A stretch of 22,142 nucleotides of DNA, from positions 1-22,142 of the forward strand of contig DASUFL010000034.1 in assembly GCA_036274595.1 (NCBI GenBank), read 5' to 3'. The notes under the pieces were generated by a model. That model was not told the origin of the DNA and did not search any database. It saw only the letters and a list, made by a program, of their open reading frames with translations. Of this stretch, positions 7,133 through 13,367 are shown piece by piece (positions within the stretch are counted from its first letter, which is position 1; each line of letters starts with the position of its first letter). The position numbers were made by a program, and so were the translations under genes. This stretch comes from WS-9 sp036274595. GTDB lineage: Bacteria; Eisenbacteria; RBG-16-71-46; SZUA-252.

Positions 7133-7161
7133 TGGATACGCTACGTGTCGTAGCGATTCAA
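7133..7161 (-). promoter_or_regulatory. Promoter with TetR-type operator upstream of the propeller gene
   Basis: On the minus strand: -35 TTGAAT (7161-7156), a 17-bp spacer, -10 TATCCA (7138-7133). The whole spacer is the dyad CGCTACG-aca-CGTAGCG (7155-7139), perfect over 7+7 bases. A bound repressor would block both promoter elements. The predicted transcript starts near 7126, about 65 bases before the ATG at 7061. The block 7128-7160 is 31/33 identical to 8109-8141. Confidence 0.65.
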
Positions 7162-7210
7162 AAAAGATCGCGACGGCGACCATGGCGCGGGGCGCGTGGG
7201 CCACGTCGCC
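7160..7210 (-). terminator. Possible terminator of the small two-gene operon
   Basis: On the minus strand, GGCGAC/GTCGCC (7210-7205 with 7180-7175) encloses a further GC-rich hairpin. A run of six T (7165-7160) follows about nine bases later. The fit is imperfect, and the T run also overlaps the next promoter's -35 region. Confidence 0.3.
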
Positions 7211-7216
7211 TAGGCC

Positions 7217-7501
7217 TCAAGGCTGGTCCCCCACCGACATCACCAGCTTCCCCTGCACGTGCCCCTCTTCGAGCATCCGATGCGCCGTCCGTACGGCCTC
7301 CACGGACAGCCGTCCCACGTTCCGGATATCGGGCGGCTGGAGCACACCGGCATCCGCCCATTGCCCCAGATCCTCGAGCCTGATGGCTCGCCCGAACGCG
7401 GGCCACTCGGCCCAGGCGGTTCGGGGGGCCGACCATCCGCAGAGCGCGACGACGGCGATCGCGAGTCGAATCGAAGAGCTGCTGCCGAACACGGTACGCA
7501 T
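7217..7501 (-). CDS. Short MDR-oxidoreductase-like fragment with signal-peptide-like N-terminus
   Basis: A 94-residue product beginning at ATG 7501, with a strong GGAAGGAGGG Shine-Dalgarno. The C-terminal half (LEDLGQWADAGVLQPPDIRN, then LSVEAVRTAHRMLEEGH-VQGKLVMSV) closely resembles the last segment of zinc-type medium-chain dehydrogenase/quinone oxidoreductases, where an A-x-R-x-L-E-x-G-H-x-x-G-K-x-V motif ends the protein. Full enzymes have about 310-340 residues; the catalytic and Rossmann parts are missing. The first 31 residues read as a signal peptide (basic start, LAIAVVALC core, AWA before Glu), though they might instead be remodelled MDR sequence. It follows the 163-residue secreted-protein gene by 30 bases and shares its promoter. 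It is either a deletion remnant that kept a good start, or a small exported chimera. Enzymatic activity is not expected. Confidence 0.55.
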   Translation of the reverse strand: MRTVFGSSSSIRLAIAVVALCGWSAPRTAWAEWPAFGRAIRLEDLGQWADAGVLQPPDIRNVGRLSVEAVRTAHRMLEEGHVQGKLVMSVGDQP

Positions 7502-7531
7502 GGCGGCCCTCCTTCCCTTGGCGAGCTTCAG

Positions 7532-8023
7532 TTAGCGAACGTTCACGTTGCCTTCGTCGCAGCCCACGCCCTGGATCCAGACGTCCTGGCTGCCGCCATC
7601 GACCGGATCCTCGTCCTGAGCGGAGAAGAACACCTTGGCGGAGAGCGGCGTCGGGTCGCCGTCCCGGAGGAAATTCGCTTGCAGCACGACCGTGTCCTCG
7701 TCGGTCGTCGCCGTCTTGCCCGCTTCTCCGGGGAAGCCGCACTTGAACCCACTCGAAGGCAGGAGCTCGACCGCCTGCCAGTGCCCGGAATCCCCGGCCC
7801 TGAGTCCAGCGAGCGGTCCCCCGTTGATGTCGCTCGTGACGCGGAACCCGCCGCCGCCCTGCAGAAAGCCCGCTGCCGAATACCTTCCACCCCCGTTCAG
7901 AACCATGGCGCTGCCGATGGCGTCGGCGTGAACGGTGAAGGTGTGGGCGCTGGACTGGGCGTGGGCCATGGACATGGGGAGAAGCAGAGAGCCTGCAGCC
8001 AGGAACGCGGAGAAGGTCTTCAT
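7532..8023 (-). CDS. Small secreted protein of unknown family, TetR-adjacent
   Basis: The 163-residue product starts at ATG 8023 with TAGGAGG upstream. Residues 1-22 are a signal peptide (MKTFSAFLAAGSLLLPMSM then AHA before Gln23). The mature part of about 141 residues is acidic and beta-rich: a Gly-rich strand (LNGGGRYSAAGFLQGGGGF, 42-60), a central LLPSSGFKCGF, DTVVLQANF, then AKVFFSAQDED and QDVWIQGVGCDEG. Cys95 and Cys155 are the only cysteines after the signal and could form a disulfide in the periplasm or outside. I recognise no named domain. It is the first gene of the operon divergent from tetR and has a promoter whose spacer is a dyad operator, so TetR control is likely. The MDR-like fragment follows 30 bases downstream. 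Confidence 0.7.
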   Translation of the reverse strand: MKTFSAFLAAGSLLLPMSMAHAQSSAHTFTVHADAIGSAMVLNGGGRYSAAGFLQGGGGFRVTSDINGGPLAGLRAGDSGHWQAVELLPSSGFKCGFPGEAGKTATTDEDTVVLQANFLRDGDPTPLSAKVFFSAQDEDPVDGGSQDVWIQGVGCDEGNVNVR

Positions 8024-8113
8024 GGTGGAGCCTCCTAGTGCGATGTGGACCCGTCACCGGGCCGGGCCGCGGCCGGCCGAGCCGAAGGGCTCGTCGCTCG
8101 CCGCGTGAGGGCT

Positions 8114-8142
8114 TGGATACGATACGTATCGTAGCGATTCAT
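8114..8142 (-). promoter_or_regulatory. Promoter with TetR-type operator upstream of the small secreted-protein operon
   Basis: On the minus strand: -35 ATGAAT (8142-8137), 17-bp spacer, -10 TATCCA (8119-8114). The spacer CGCTACG-ata-CGTATCG differs at two positions from the copy at 7139-7155 and contains most of the perfect 16-bp palindrome TACGATACGTATCGTA. The predicted start is near 8107, about 84 bases before the ATG at 8023. The flanks TGAAT and TATCCAAGCCC are also shared with the 7128-7160 copy. Confidence 0.65.
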
Positions 8143-8171
8143 GAATTTGTGGGAGCGACGGGCGGCGGGGC

Positions 8172-8201
8172 TTGAATTCGACACGGTGTGTAGCGTAACC
8201 T
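8172..8201 (+). promoter_or_regulatory. tetR promoter with degenerate operator, probably leaderless
   Basis: On the plus strand: -35 TTGAAT (8172-8177), 18-bp spacer, -10 TAACCT (8196-8201). The spacer holds CGACACG-gtg-TGTAGCG (8179-8195), a diverged version of the dyad in the two neighbouring promoters. The ATG at 8209 falls about where transcription should begin and has no Shine-Dalgarno, so the mRNA is probably leaderless. Confidence 0.5.
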
Positions 8202-8208
8202 TGCAGGC

Positions 8209-8871
8209 ATGAAACCACGACGGACAGCCCGACCGGCGGCAGCGGGAGGCCGACCCCGTAGCGAGCGCGCCCGGCACGCGATCTTCGATGCGGCCTGCGA
8301 GCTCTTCGAGAAGGGGGGCTATCCGGCCGCAACCATCGAAGCCATCGCTGCGCGCTCCGGAGTCGCCAAGACGACGATCTACCGATGGTGGCCACACCGG
8401 GCGGCCCTGATGGTCGAGCTGCTCCTCAAGCTGGCGGAGCAGGCCGCTCCCCCGCCGGCCGGCCCGGATCCCATGCGCGCGCTACGAACGGAGCTCCACC
8501 GCGTGGCTCAGGCCGTGGACGCTCCTCCGGGTCGGCTCCTCATGGCGCTTCTGAGCGATGCCATGAACGATCCGGAAGTCCGGGACGCGCTTCTCGTGGG
8601 ACTCTTCGCTCCCCGCCGGAAGGCGACGGCTGACGTGATCCGCAGGGCCCAGGAAGCGGGAGCCATCCGAGCCGGCGTTCCGCCCGAGGTGGCGGTCGAC
8701 ATCTTCTTTGGCCCGCTCTTCTACAAGACGCTCATCCGTCAGGAACACGCGACGGACGGCTTCCTGCGTCAGCTGTACGAGAACGTCATGACCGGGCTCA
8801 AGCCCGCCGCTCGGAGGCGGAAGCGGCCCGCCGCGCGACGCCGGACATCCGCCCGGCGAAAGGTTCCGTAG
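8209..8871 (+). CDS. TetR/AcrR-family transcriptional repressor
   Basis: A 220-residue regulator. After a basic Pro/Arg-rich arm, residues about 20-68 form the TetR_N DNA-binding domain (ARHAIFDAACELFEKGGY, helix-turn-helix ATIEAIAARSGVAKTTIYRW). The C-terminal half matches the TetR_C_11 (PF16859) type: LLMALLSDAMNDPEVRDALL, then LFAPRRKATADVIRRAQEAG and VAVDIFFGPLFYKTLI, which forms the ligand pocket and dimer face. The last 20 residues are strongly basic (RRRKRPAARRRTSARRK), an unusual tail that may add non-specific DNA contact. The gene is divergent from the small secreted-protein operon. Similar dyads occupy the spacer of its own promoter, the divergent promoter and the propeller-gene promoter, so autoregulation plus two targets is likely. 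The inducer is unknown. Confidence 0.88.
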   Translation: MKPRRTARPAAAGGRPRSERARHAIFDAACELFEKGGYPAATIEAIAARSGVAKTTIYRWWPHRAALMVELLLKLAEQAAPPPAGPDPMRALRTELHRVAQAVDAPPGRLLMALLSDAMNDPEVRDALLVGLFAPRRKATADVIRRAQEAGAIRAGVPPEVAVDIFFGPLFYKTLIRQEHATDGFLRQLYENVMTGLKPAARRRKRPAARRRTSARRKVP

Positions 8872-9009
8872 CTCCAGCGGCACGGAACGTCGGGGCGGTT
8901 CAGGAATTCTCGTGGGAAGCCTGGAGCCTGGGGCAGGAAGAGCTCCCGGCCGCGCTCCCGAGCGACGTGTCCTTGCTGATCCGGCATCGGGGATTCGATG
9001 CTCGCGGGG

Positions 9010-9447
9010 TCAGCGGCTGCGCGCCCTCTTCGTTCCCTTCCTGGTCTCCCTCCGCGGGGACGTTCCCTTGCTCTTCTTCTCGAGATTGAGCGCGACCGCG
9101 GCACGAATGAGATCTTTCAGCGCCGCCTCATCGATCGTCTCGTCTTCACGGATATCGATGGCGCGCCGGACGTTCCCATCGAGGCTCGAATTGAAGAGGC
9201 CCGACGGATCGTCCAGCGATGCCCCTTTGGCGAAGGTCATCTTGACGACGCTCTTGTAGGTCTCTCCTGTGCAGACGATGCCGTCGTGGGAGAAGACGGG
9301 AGTCCCCATCCACTTCCACTCCTCGACGATCTCGGGATCCGCTTGATGGATGAGCTTTCGCACCTGGGCAAGAGTCTTCCCACGCCAATCGCCGAGCTCC
9401 TTGATCCTCTCGTCGATCAATGTCGAAGCTGACTCCGACTTCTTCAT
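9010..9447 (-). CDS. DUF1801-domain protein
   Basis: From ATG 9447, with GGAGGGA five bases upstream, this is 145 residues; a TTG twelve bases further up lacks a separate ribosome site. Residues about 8-120 match DUF1801 (PF08818, YdhG-like): ELGDWRGKTLAQVRKLIH near the N-terminus, the hallmark EEWKWMGTPVFSHDG, then KMTFAKGASLDDPSGLFNSS. The last 22 residues are Lys/Arg/Ser-rich (KKSKGTSPRRETRKGTKR) and probably disordered. The family is a cytosolic alpha/beta fold with no settled function. It is convergent with tetR across 138 bases and follows two other small minus-strand genes with gaps of 118 and 51 bases, so a loose operon is possible but not shown. Confidence 0.8.
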   Translation of the reverse strand: MKKSESASTLIDERIKELGDWRGKTLAQVRKLIHQADPEIVEEWKWMGTPVFSHDGIVCTGETYKSVVKMTFAKGASLDDPSGLFNSSLDGNVRRAIDIREDETIDEAALKDLIRAAVALNLEKKSKGTSPRRETRKGTKRARSR

Positions 9448-9565
9448 GAGTCCCTCCAAGACGGGGCCGCCGGCGAGCCGTGCAGTACTTCAAGCGCCGC
9501 TGACCTGGGACGAGAACGGGGCCGCCGAACCAGGGCGGCCCCTCAACTCTCTCGCGCGAAGCACC

Positions 9566-9880
9566 CTACGCCTCGATCTTGTAGATCTCCCGCCGTCCGT
9601 GATCCACGAGATCGTGATAGCCCTTCATGATGCTCTCGAACTCCTTCATCGACTCCTGGCTCTCCCCTTCTCCGCTCATCAGCTTCTCGAAGGTCGTCAT
9701 GTCGGGGACTTCCATCTCCATGACGCACATCCAGAACCGCTCGCCACAGAAGTCCGTCATGACCCGCATGGTCGGCTGGTTCGGCGACTTCTTCATGATC
9801 TTCTGCATCGCCAGGGTCTTCTCGACGAACGCCTTCACCTTGCCGGGTTTGCAGTACATGATCTCGCGAACGAGCAGCAT
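9566..9880 (-). CDS. Small protein, probable dimeric alpha/beta-barrel fold
   Basis: The 104-residue product has a good AAGGAGG site before ATG 9880. It has the strand-helix-helix-strand pattern of dimeric alpha/beta-barrel (NIPSNAP/ABM-like) proteins. A first strand MLLVREIMYCKPGK is followed by a helix VKAFVEKTLAMQKIMKK, a second strand TMRVMTDFCGERFWMCVMEM, then the helix DMTTFEKLMSG and a C-terminal helix ending in GRREIYKIEA. The IMYCKPGK opening resembles NIPSNAP-type starts. It is rich in Met, has no signal peptide, and is likely cytosolic. The fold assignment is inferred from pattern only, and no substrate can be named. Confidence 0.7.
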   Translation of the reverse strand: MLLVREIMYCKPGKVKAFVEKTLAMQKIMKKSPNQPTMRVMTDFCGERFWMCVMEMEVPDMTTFEKLMSGEGESQESMKEFESIMKGYHDLVDHGRREIYKIEA

Positions 9881-9931
9881 GCCGTCTTCCTCCTTGTCCT
9901 GGCGGCCCGCGGCCGCACGTGAATGCCGCTT

Positions 9932-10243
9932 CTAGCGGCAGGCGCTCTCAGCTTCGATGGATTCGATCGACAGGGTCGCGTCTCCGGCCATGCAGATCGA
10001 GGCCCCCGCCACCTTACCCCGAACGCAGACACGGTCGCCGGTCTTGAAGGCCCCGAGGCTTCCGGCCAGCGCATAGCGGCGACCGTCGCTCGCCTCGAGC
10101 ATCGGACACTCCGCCCCGGGGGCGAGCAGACCTCGCGCCGTGATTTCCTTCCCGGGCTTGACCAGGCTGTTGCCGGTGCTGGCGCAGCCGACCGCGCTCA
10201 GGACGACGACCCACGCGAGAAACCCGCAGCGTTCGACATTCAT
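9932..10243 (-). CDS. Small DUF5818-like lipoprotein
   Basis: From ATG 10243, preceded by GAGAGGAGG, the product has 103 residues. Residues 1-19 are a lipoprotein signal (MNVERCGFLAWVVVLSAVG) with lipid-modified Cys20. The mature part forms a small beta barrel: EITARGLLAPGAECPMLEAS, then GRRYALAGSLGAFKTGDRV and CVRGKVAGASICMAGDATLS. The pattern of ECP near the first strand, Y-x-L-x-G-x-L-G in the middle and S-I-C-M near the end matches DUF5818-type proteins as I recall them. It has four cysteines after the lipidated one, which may pair in the periplasm. A -10-like TACAAT lies at 10275-10270 on the minus strand, but the -35 is weak. It is divergent from the outer-membrane protein gene. Confidence 0.72.
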   Translation of the reverse strand: MNVERCGFLAWVVVLSAVGCASTGNSLVKPGKEITARGLLAPGAECPMLEASDGRRYALAGSLGAFKTGDRVCVRGKVAGASICMAGDATLSIESIEAESACR

Positions 10244-10297
10244 GGGGCCCCTCCTCTCGGTCGAACTCCATTGTACCTCCCGGTCCGGGGCCGCCGG

Positions 10298-10303
10298 TAT
10301 GAT
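10298..10303 (+). promoter_or_regulatory. Probable -10 element of the outer-membrane protein operon
   Basis: TATGAT matches TATAAT at five of six positions and would start transcription near 10310, about 31 bases before the GTG at 10341. No good -35 lies 17 bases upstream; TTGTAC at 10271-10276 is 21 bases away. A different sigma factor or an activator is possible. Confidence 0.35.
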
Positions 10304-10340
10304 GCCGGTCCAGGGGCCCATTCGCTTTCAGGAGGAAACC

Positions 10341-11198
10341 GTGACCGTTCGCGCGATCGCGTTCGCTTTCATTTGTAGCGCCGCTTCACTTCCATCCGCG
10401 TCCTTGGGTGAACAGACCGAAGACGGAGGCTCGGAGGAACGCTCCGACTCCCGCTTCACCCGCGAGATGAGCACGGACCGCCCGGATCTGACCGAGAGCC
10501 CTTATAGCGTCGAGAAAGGACGCACCCAGGTCGAGATCGAGGCAGTAAGCCATGGGAGCGAGACGTCCGACGGGGTCGAAGTGACGTCAACCGGCCTGGC
10601 CGGATTTCTCATCAAGCGTGGAATCCATCGCAATGCCGACATCCAGTTCGGCACGTCCCAGCTCTTCCGAGCCACCGATTTCGAGTTCGACCGGACGCTC
10701 CATCCAGGCGAGATCGACGTCTCCGACAACACAGGGCCTGGCGACCTTCAAATCCGCTTGAAGTGGAATTTCTGGGGCAACGACGGCGGCAGGACCGCAT
10801 TCGCGCTCATGCCCTTCGTCGACCTCCCGACATCCCGCGATTCGCCCGGCGGCGCGGTGGAAGGAGGGCTCATCGCTCCCCTCGCGATCGAGGGCCCCGT
10901 CGGCTTCGGCTTCGGCGTCATGGGCGAGGTGGACTGGTTCGACGTCCAGGGAGTGCGGTGGACGGAGTGGCTCAGCACGGCGACCGCGAGCCACGACATC
11001 GCGGGCGGGCTCGGCGGTTTCGTGGAGTTCGCCGCCACGTTCCGCGTGCCCGACGAGGGGGAATGGCTCGGCCTCTTCAATACGGGCATCACCTTCGCGA
11101 TCACCCCCAATACCCAGCTCGACGGCGGCGTCCGATTGGGCGTCACCGACGTCGCCCCCGATTACGAAGCCTTCCTCGGCTTCAGCTTCCGCCAATGA
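10341..11198 (+). CDS. Outer-membrane beta-barrel protein, phenol-degradation MetA-like (PF13557)
   Basis: Starting at GTG 10341, with AGGAGG eight bases upstream, the product has 285 residues. Residues 1 to about 20 form a signal peptide. Residues 43-60 carry the family opening MSTDRPDLTESPYSVEKG, which begins PF13557 proteins (putative transporter, MetA pathway of phenol degradation). Amphipathic strands follow, including TQVEIEAVSH, ADIQFGTSQLF, GPGDLQIRLKWNFWG and FALMPFVDLPTSRD. The protein ends EAFLGFSFRQ, an acceptable barrel-closing strand with near-terminal Phe. It should form an outer-membrane channel; the substrate is unknown, and the phenol name is historical. Its stop overlaps the next gene's start by ATGA, so the two are translationally coupled. 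Confidence 0.78.
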   Translation: MTVRAIAFAFICSAASLPSASLGEQTEDGGSEERSDSRFTREMSTDRPDLTESPYSVEKGRTQVEIEAVSHGSETSDGVEVTSTGLAGFLIKRGIHRNADIQFGTSQLFRATDFEFDRTLHPGEIDVSDNTGPGDLQIRLKWNFWGNDGGRTAFALMPFVDLPTSRDSPGGAVEGGLIAPLAIEGPVGFGFGVMGEVDWFDVQGVRWTEWLSTATASHDIAGGLGGFVEFAATFRVPDEGEWLGLFNTGITFAITPNTQLDGGVRLGVTDVAPDYEAFLGFSFRQ

Positions 11199-11842
11199 GC
11201 AATCTGAGAGCGGCCATCCTTGCGGGCGCCATCGCAGCCGCGGTGACCCTGCCTGGCTGCGCGCAGAACTCGAAGACCGCCTGGGAGATCGTCCCTGGGC
11301 AGCGGCTCGGCGTGCTGAACCTGTCCGATTCGGAGCGCGACCTTGGCGCGGGCTATGGCGCGCGGAACATCCGCCACGTGACCGTGTCGCTCGGCGAAGG
11401 CGAGGCCGTCTCAGGCACCCTCCTCTACCCGGACGATCCTGAGAAGCGCGTGGAGATCGTCTGGATGAACGCGACCGCCCGGCGCTACCCCATGCACGCG
11501 ATCCTGCGCGGTACCCGGAGTCGCTGGACCCTTCCGCGCGGCATAACGCTCGGAACAACGCTCGCCGACCTCGAGCGGCTGAACGGCCGCCCGTTCACGA
11601 TGGCCGGCTTCGGGTGGGATTACTCCGGTGCGGTGACCGACTGGGAAGGGGGCGCTCTGTCCAGCATGCTCAAGGGGCGGGCATGGCTCTACCTGGAGCC
11701 CGCGCCTGGGAGCGATCAGGATCCAAGCTTCGCGCAGGTGCAGGGAGATCGCGACATTTCGTCTACGTCACCTGCCATGCGGGCGCTCGAGCCTCGAATC
11801 ACCCGCATCCGGGTCTCGTTCGCGGAGCCACGCCGGAACTAG
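11195..11842 (+). CDS. Conserved lipoprotein of unknown function
   Basis: The ATG at 11195 overlaps the preceding TGA (ATGA). The product has 215 residues with a clear lipoprotein signal: MSNLRAAILAGAIAAAVTLP then LPGC, lipidated Cys22. The mature region opens WEIVPGQRLGVLNLSDSERD and has an internal repeat-like layout. The motif ITLGTTLADLERLNGRPF and the following MAGFGWDYSGAVTDWEGG are typical of a widespread uncharacterised lipoprotein seen in many Gram-negative phyla. Function is unknown. The tight coupling to the outer-membrane barrel gene suggests the two act together in the envelope. Its TAG stop shares the palindrome CTAG with the stop of the sigma-factor gene on the other strand, so the two transcription units converge with no spacer. 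Confidence 0.75.
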   Translation: MSNLRAAILAGAIAAAVTLPGCAQNSKTAWEIVPGQRLGVLNLSDSERDLGAGYGARNIRHVTVSLGEGEAVSGTLLYPDDPEKRVEIVWMNATARRYPMHAILRGTRSRWTLPRGITLGTTLADLERLNGRPFTMAGFGWDYSGAVTDWEGGALSSMLKGRAWLYLEPAPGSDQDPSFAQVQGDRDISSTSPAMRALEPRITRIRVSFAEPRRN

Positions 11843-12894
11843 TGGACCGAGGCCCTGGCCTCGCTGGTCTCCGTCTCGAGCAGATGCCGCAGCTTGAGGA
11901 GCGCCCGCTCTTCGAGCTGGCGGATGCGCTCGCGCGAAAGGCCGAAGTGCTCCCCTGTCTCGGCGAGCGTGCGCGGACGGTCGTCGTAGAAGCCGTAGCG
12001 GAGCCGGAGGATCGCCTCCTCGCGCCCTGAGAGCCGCTTCAGCATCTCGTTCAGCTGCTGATCGCGGATCTGCATCTCGATGATCTCGTCGAGGCTCGGG
12101 GGCTGCTCGATGGACTCCGATTCGATGAGCCCGTGGAACGCCTCGTTGCTCATGTCGACGTCCAGCGTGTGGATCGACTGGACGAGACTCTCGAGCCGGT
12201 AGATGCGGGCTTCGGGGAGGCTCATCTCCCGGGCGACCTCGGCCGCCTCGGGCTTGCGCCGGAGCTCGGATTCGAGCCGGCGCTGCGTGGCCACGAACCG
12301 GCGCATCATCTGGAGCACGTGGATCGGGATGCGCACGGTGCGCGACTGATTCGCCACGCCGCGCGCGAGCGCTTGGCGGATCCACCAGGTGGCGTACGTG
12401 CTGAAATGGATGCCGCGGTCGACGTCGAAGCGATCGACGGCGGTGATCAGTCCGAGATTCCCCTCCTCCACGAGATCGAGGAACTCGACGCCGCGATTCC
12501 GGTAGACGCGCGCGAGCGAGACGACGAGCCGAAGGTAGGCGAGAATCAGAGCCCGGCGCGCCTCCTCGTTTCCCTTCCGCATCGATTCCCAGAGCCGTCG
12601 CTCCTCGTCGCGAGCGAGAATCGGGTAGCGCTGGATCTCTTTCAAATAGCGCCGCTCGAGGCTCCCGATCGTGTGATCGCCGTCGGCGGCAGCGAGATCT
12701 TCCGGCCTGGCTTCATCGGGAAGGCGGATGCCCTGACGACGCGCCTCGGCGAGGAAGAGATCGAACGCGCCCGCGTCGAAGTCGGAGGAGTGGAGGAGCG
12801 GATCGAGATCGTCGTTCGTGAGCGCGCCACGTTCGAGGCCAGTGCGCATGGCCTCGGACAGCTCGGATACGAATCGGCGTGGATTCTCGGGCAT
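11839..12894 (-). CDS. RNA polymerase sigma factor, RpoD/RpoS (sigma70 group 1/2) family
   Basis: From ATG 12894 the product has 351 residues. Residues about 8-60 resemble region 1.1 (FVSELSEAMRTGLERGALTN). Region 1.2 is near 75-110 and region 2 near 112-182, with LRLVVSLARVYRNRGVEFLD, EEGNLGLITAVDRFD and the -10-recognising FSTYATWWIRQALARGV. Region 3 runs about 190-270, and region 4 about 285-340, with LRLRYGF and the -35 helix-turn-helix SRERIRQLEERALLKLR. The length is that of RpoS-like group 2 factors rather than full RpoD, but a region 1.1-like start is present. It begins 8 bases after the acylphosphatase stop and lies downstream of surE-pcm, echoing the surE-pcm-nlpD-rpoS order. I infer a stationary-phase or stress role. 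A GTG 57 bases upstream would overlap the acylphosphatase gene. Confidence 0.9.
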   Translation of the reverse strand: MPENPRRFVSELSEAMRTGLERGALTNDDLDPLLHSSDFDAGAFDLFLAEARRQGIRLPDEARPEDLAAADGDHTIGSLERRYLKEIQRYPILARDEERRLWESMRKGNEEARRALILAYLRLVVSLARVYRNRGVEFLDLVEEGNLGLITAVDRFDVDRGIHFSTYATWWIRQALARGVANQSRTVRIPIHVLQMMRRFVATQRRLESELRRKPEAAEVAREMSLPEARIYRLESLVQSIHTLDVDMSNEAFHGLIESESIEQPPSLDEIIEMQIRDQQLNEMLKRLSGREEAILRLRYGFYDDRPRTLAETGEHFGLSRERIRQLEERALLKLRHLLETETSEARASVH

Positions 12895-12902
12895 GGATTC
12901 GC

Positions 12903-13190
12903 TCAACCGGACAGGATTTGAAATTCGGTCTGACCGTGGGGAGAGAGCCACTCGGCATCGACCCGTTCGACACGGGCCGCCGGAGGACCTTCGTGAAGGC
13001 GCTTCAACAGAACGAGAAGCTTGCGCCGCGAGCCTTCCGCCTCCACCGCCACCGCCCCGTCCGGCAGATTCCGCACCGACCCGCCGAGGTTGAGCCGCTC
13101 CGCCTCGGCTTGGACGAACCAGCGGTAGCCGACGCCTTGAACCCGCCCCGTCACCCGGGCCTCGAGGCGCGCTTTCCGGGTCTCCGTCAC
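12903..13190 (-). CDS. Acylphosphatase
   Basis: Taken from the GTG at 13190, the product has 95 residues, the usual size. It hydrolyses carboxyl-phosphate bonds of acylphosphates in the cytosol. The signature loop GRVQGVGYRWFV at 15-26 holds the phosphate-binding Arg23, and Asn41 in GSVRNLPDGAVAVEAEG is the catalytic water-binding residue; both fall at the positions numbered 23 and 41 in classic acylphosphatases. The C-terminal ARVERVDAEWLSPHGQTEF is also typical. The start is uncertain: an ATG at 13244 is in frame but its A is the last base of the tRNA-Pro CCA. The gene lies between tRNA-Pro(CGG) and the sigma-factor gene and may be read from the tRNA promoter. Confidence 0.85.
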   Translation of the reverse strand: MTETRKARLEARVTGRVQGVGYRWFVQAEAERLNLGGSVRNLPDGAVAVEAEGSRRKLLVLLKRLHEGPPAARVERVDAEWLSPHGQTEFQILSG

Positions 13191-13243
13191 GACGGGGACC
13201 CGAAAGCGCCCGCGTTCATGGGTCGAACCGATGCGGAGGGTCA

Positions 13244-13320
<77 letters not shown>

Positions 13321-13367
13321 ATCCTCAACCGCAAACCGCATCGATGGAATCCCTTCCCAAGCGCGGG

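Noticed and set aside
8769..9104. Minus-strand open frame between tetR and the DUF1801 gene
   Set aside because: It overlaps tetR and the DUF1801 gene in other frames and is Arg-rich without motifs.
10763..11194. Upstream extension of the conserved lipoprotein gene
   Set aside because: The extension overlaps the outer-membrane protein gene and is almost all R, P and G; the ATG at 11195 begins a clear lipoprotein signal.
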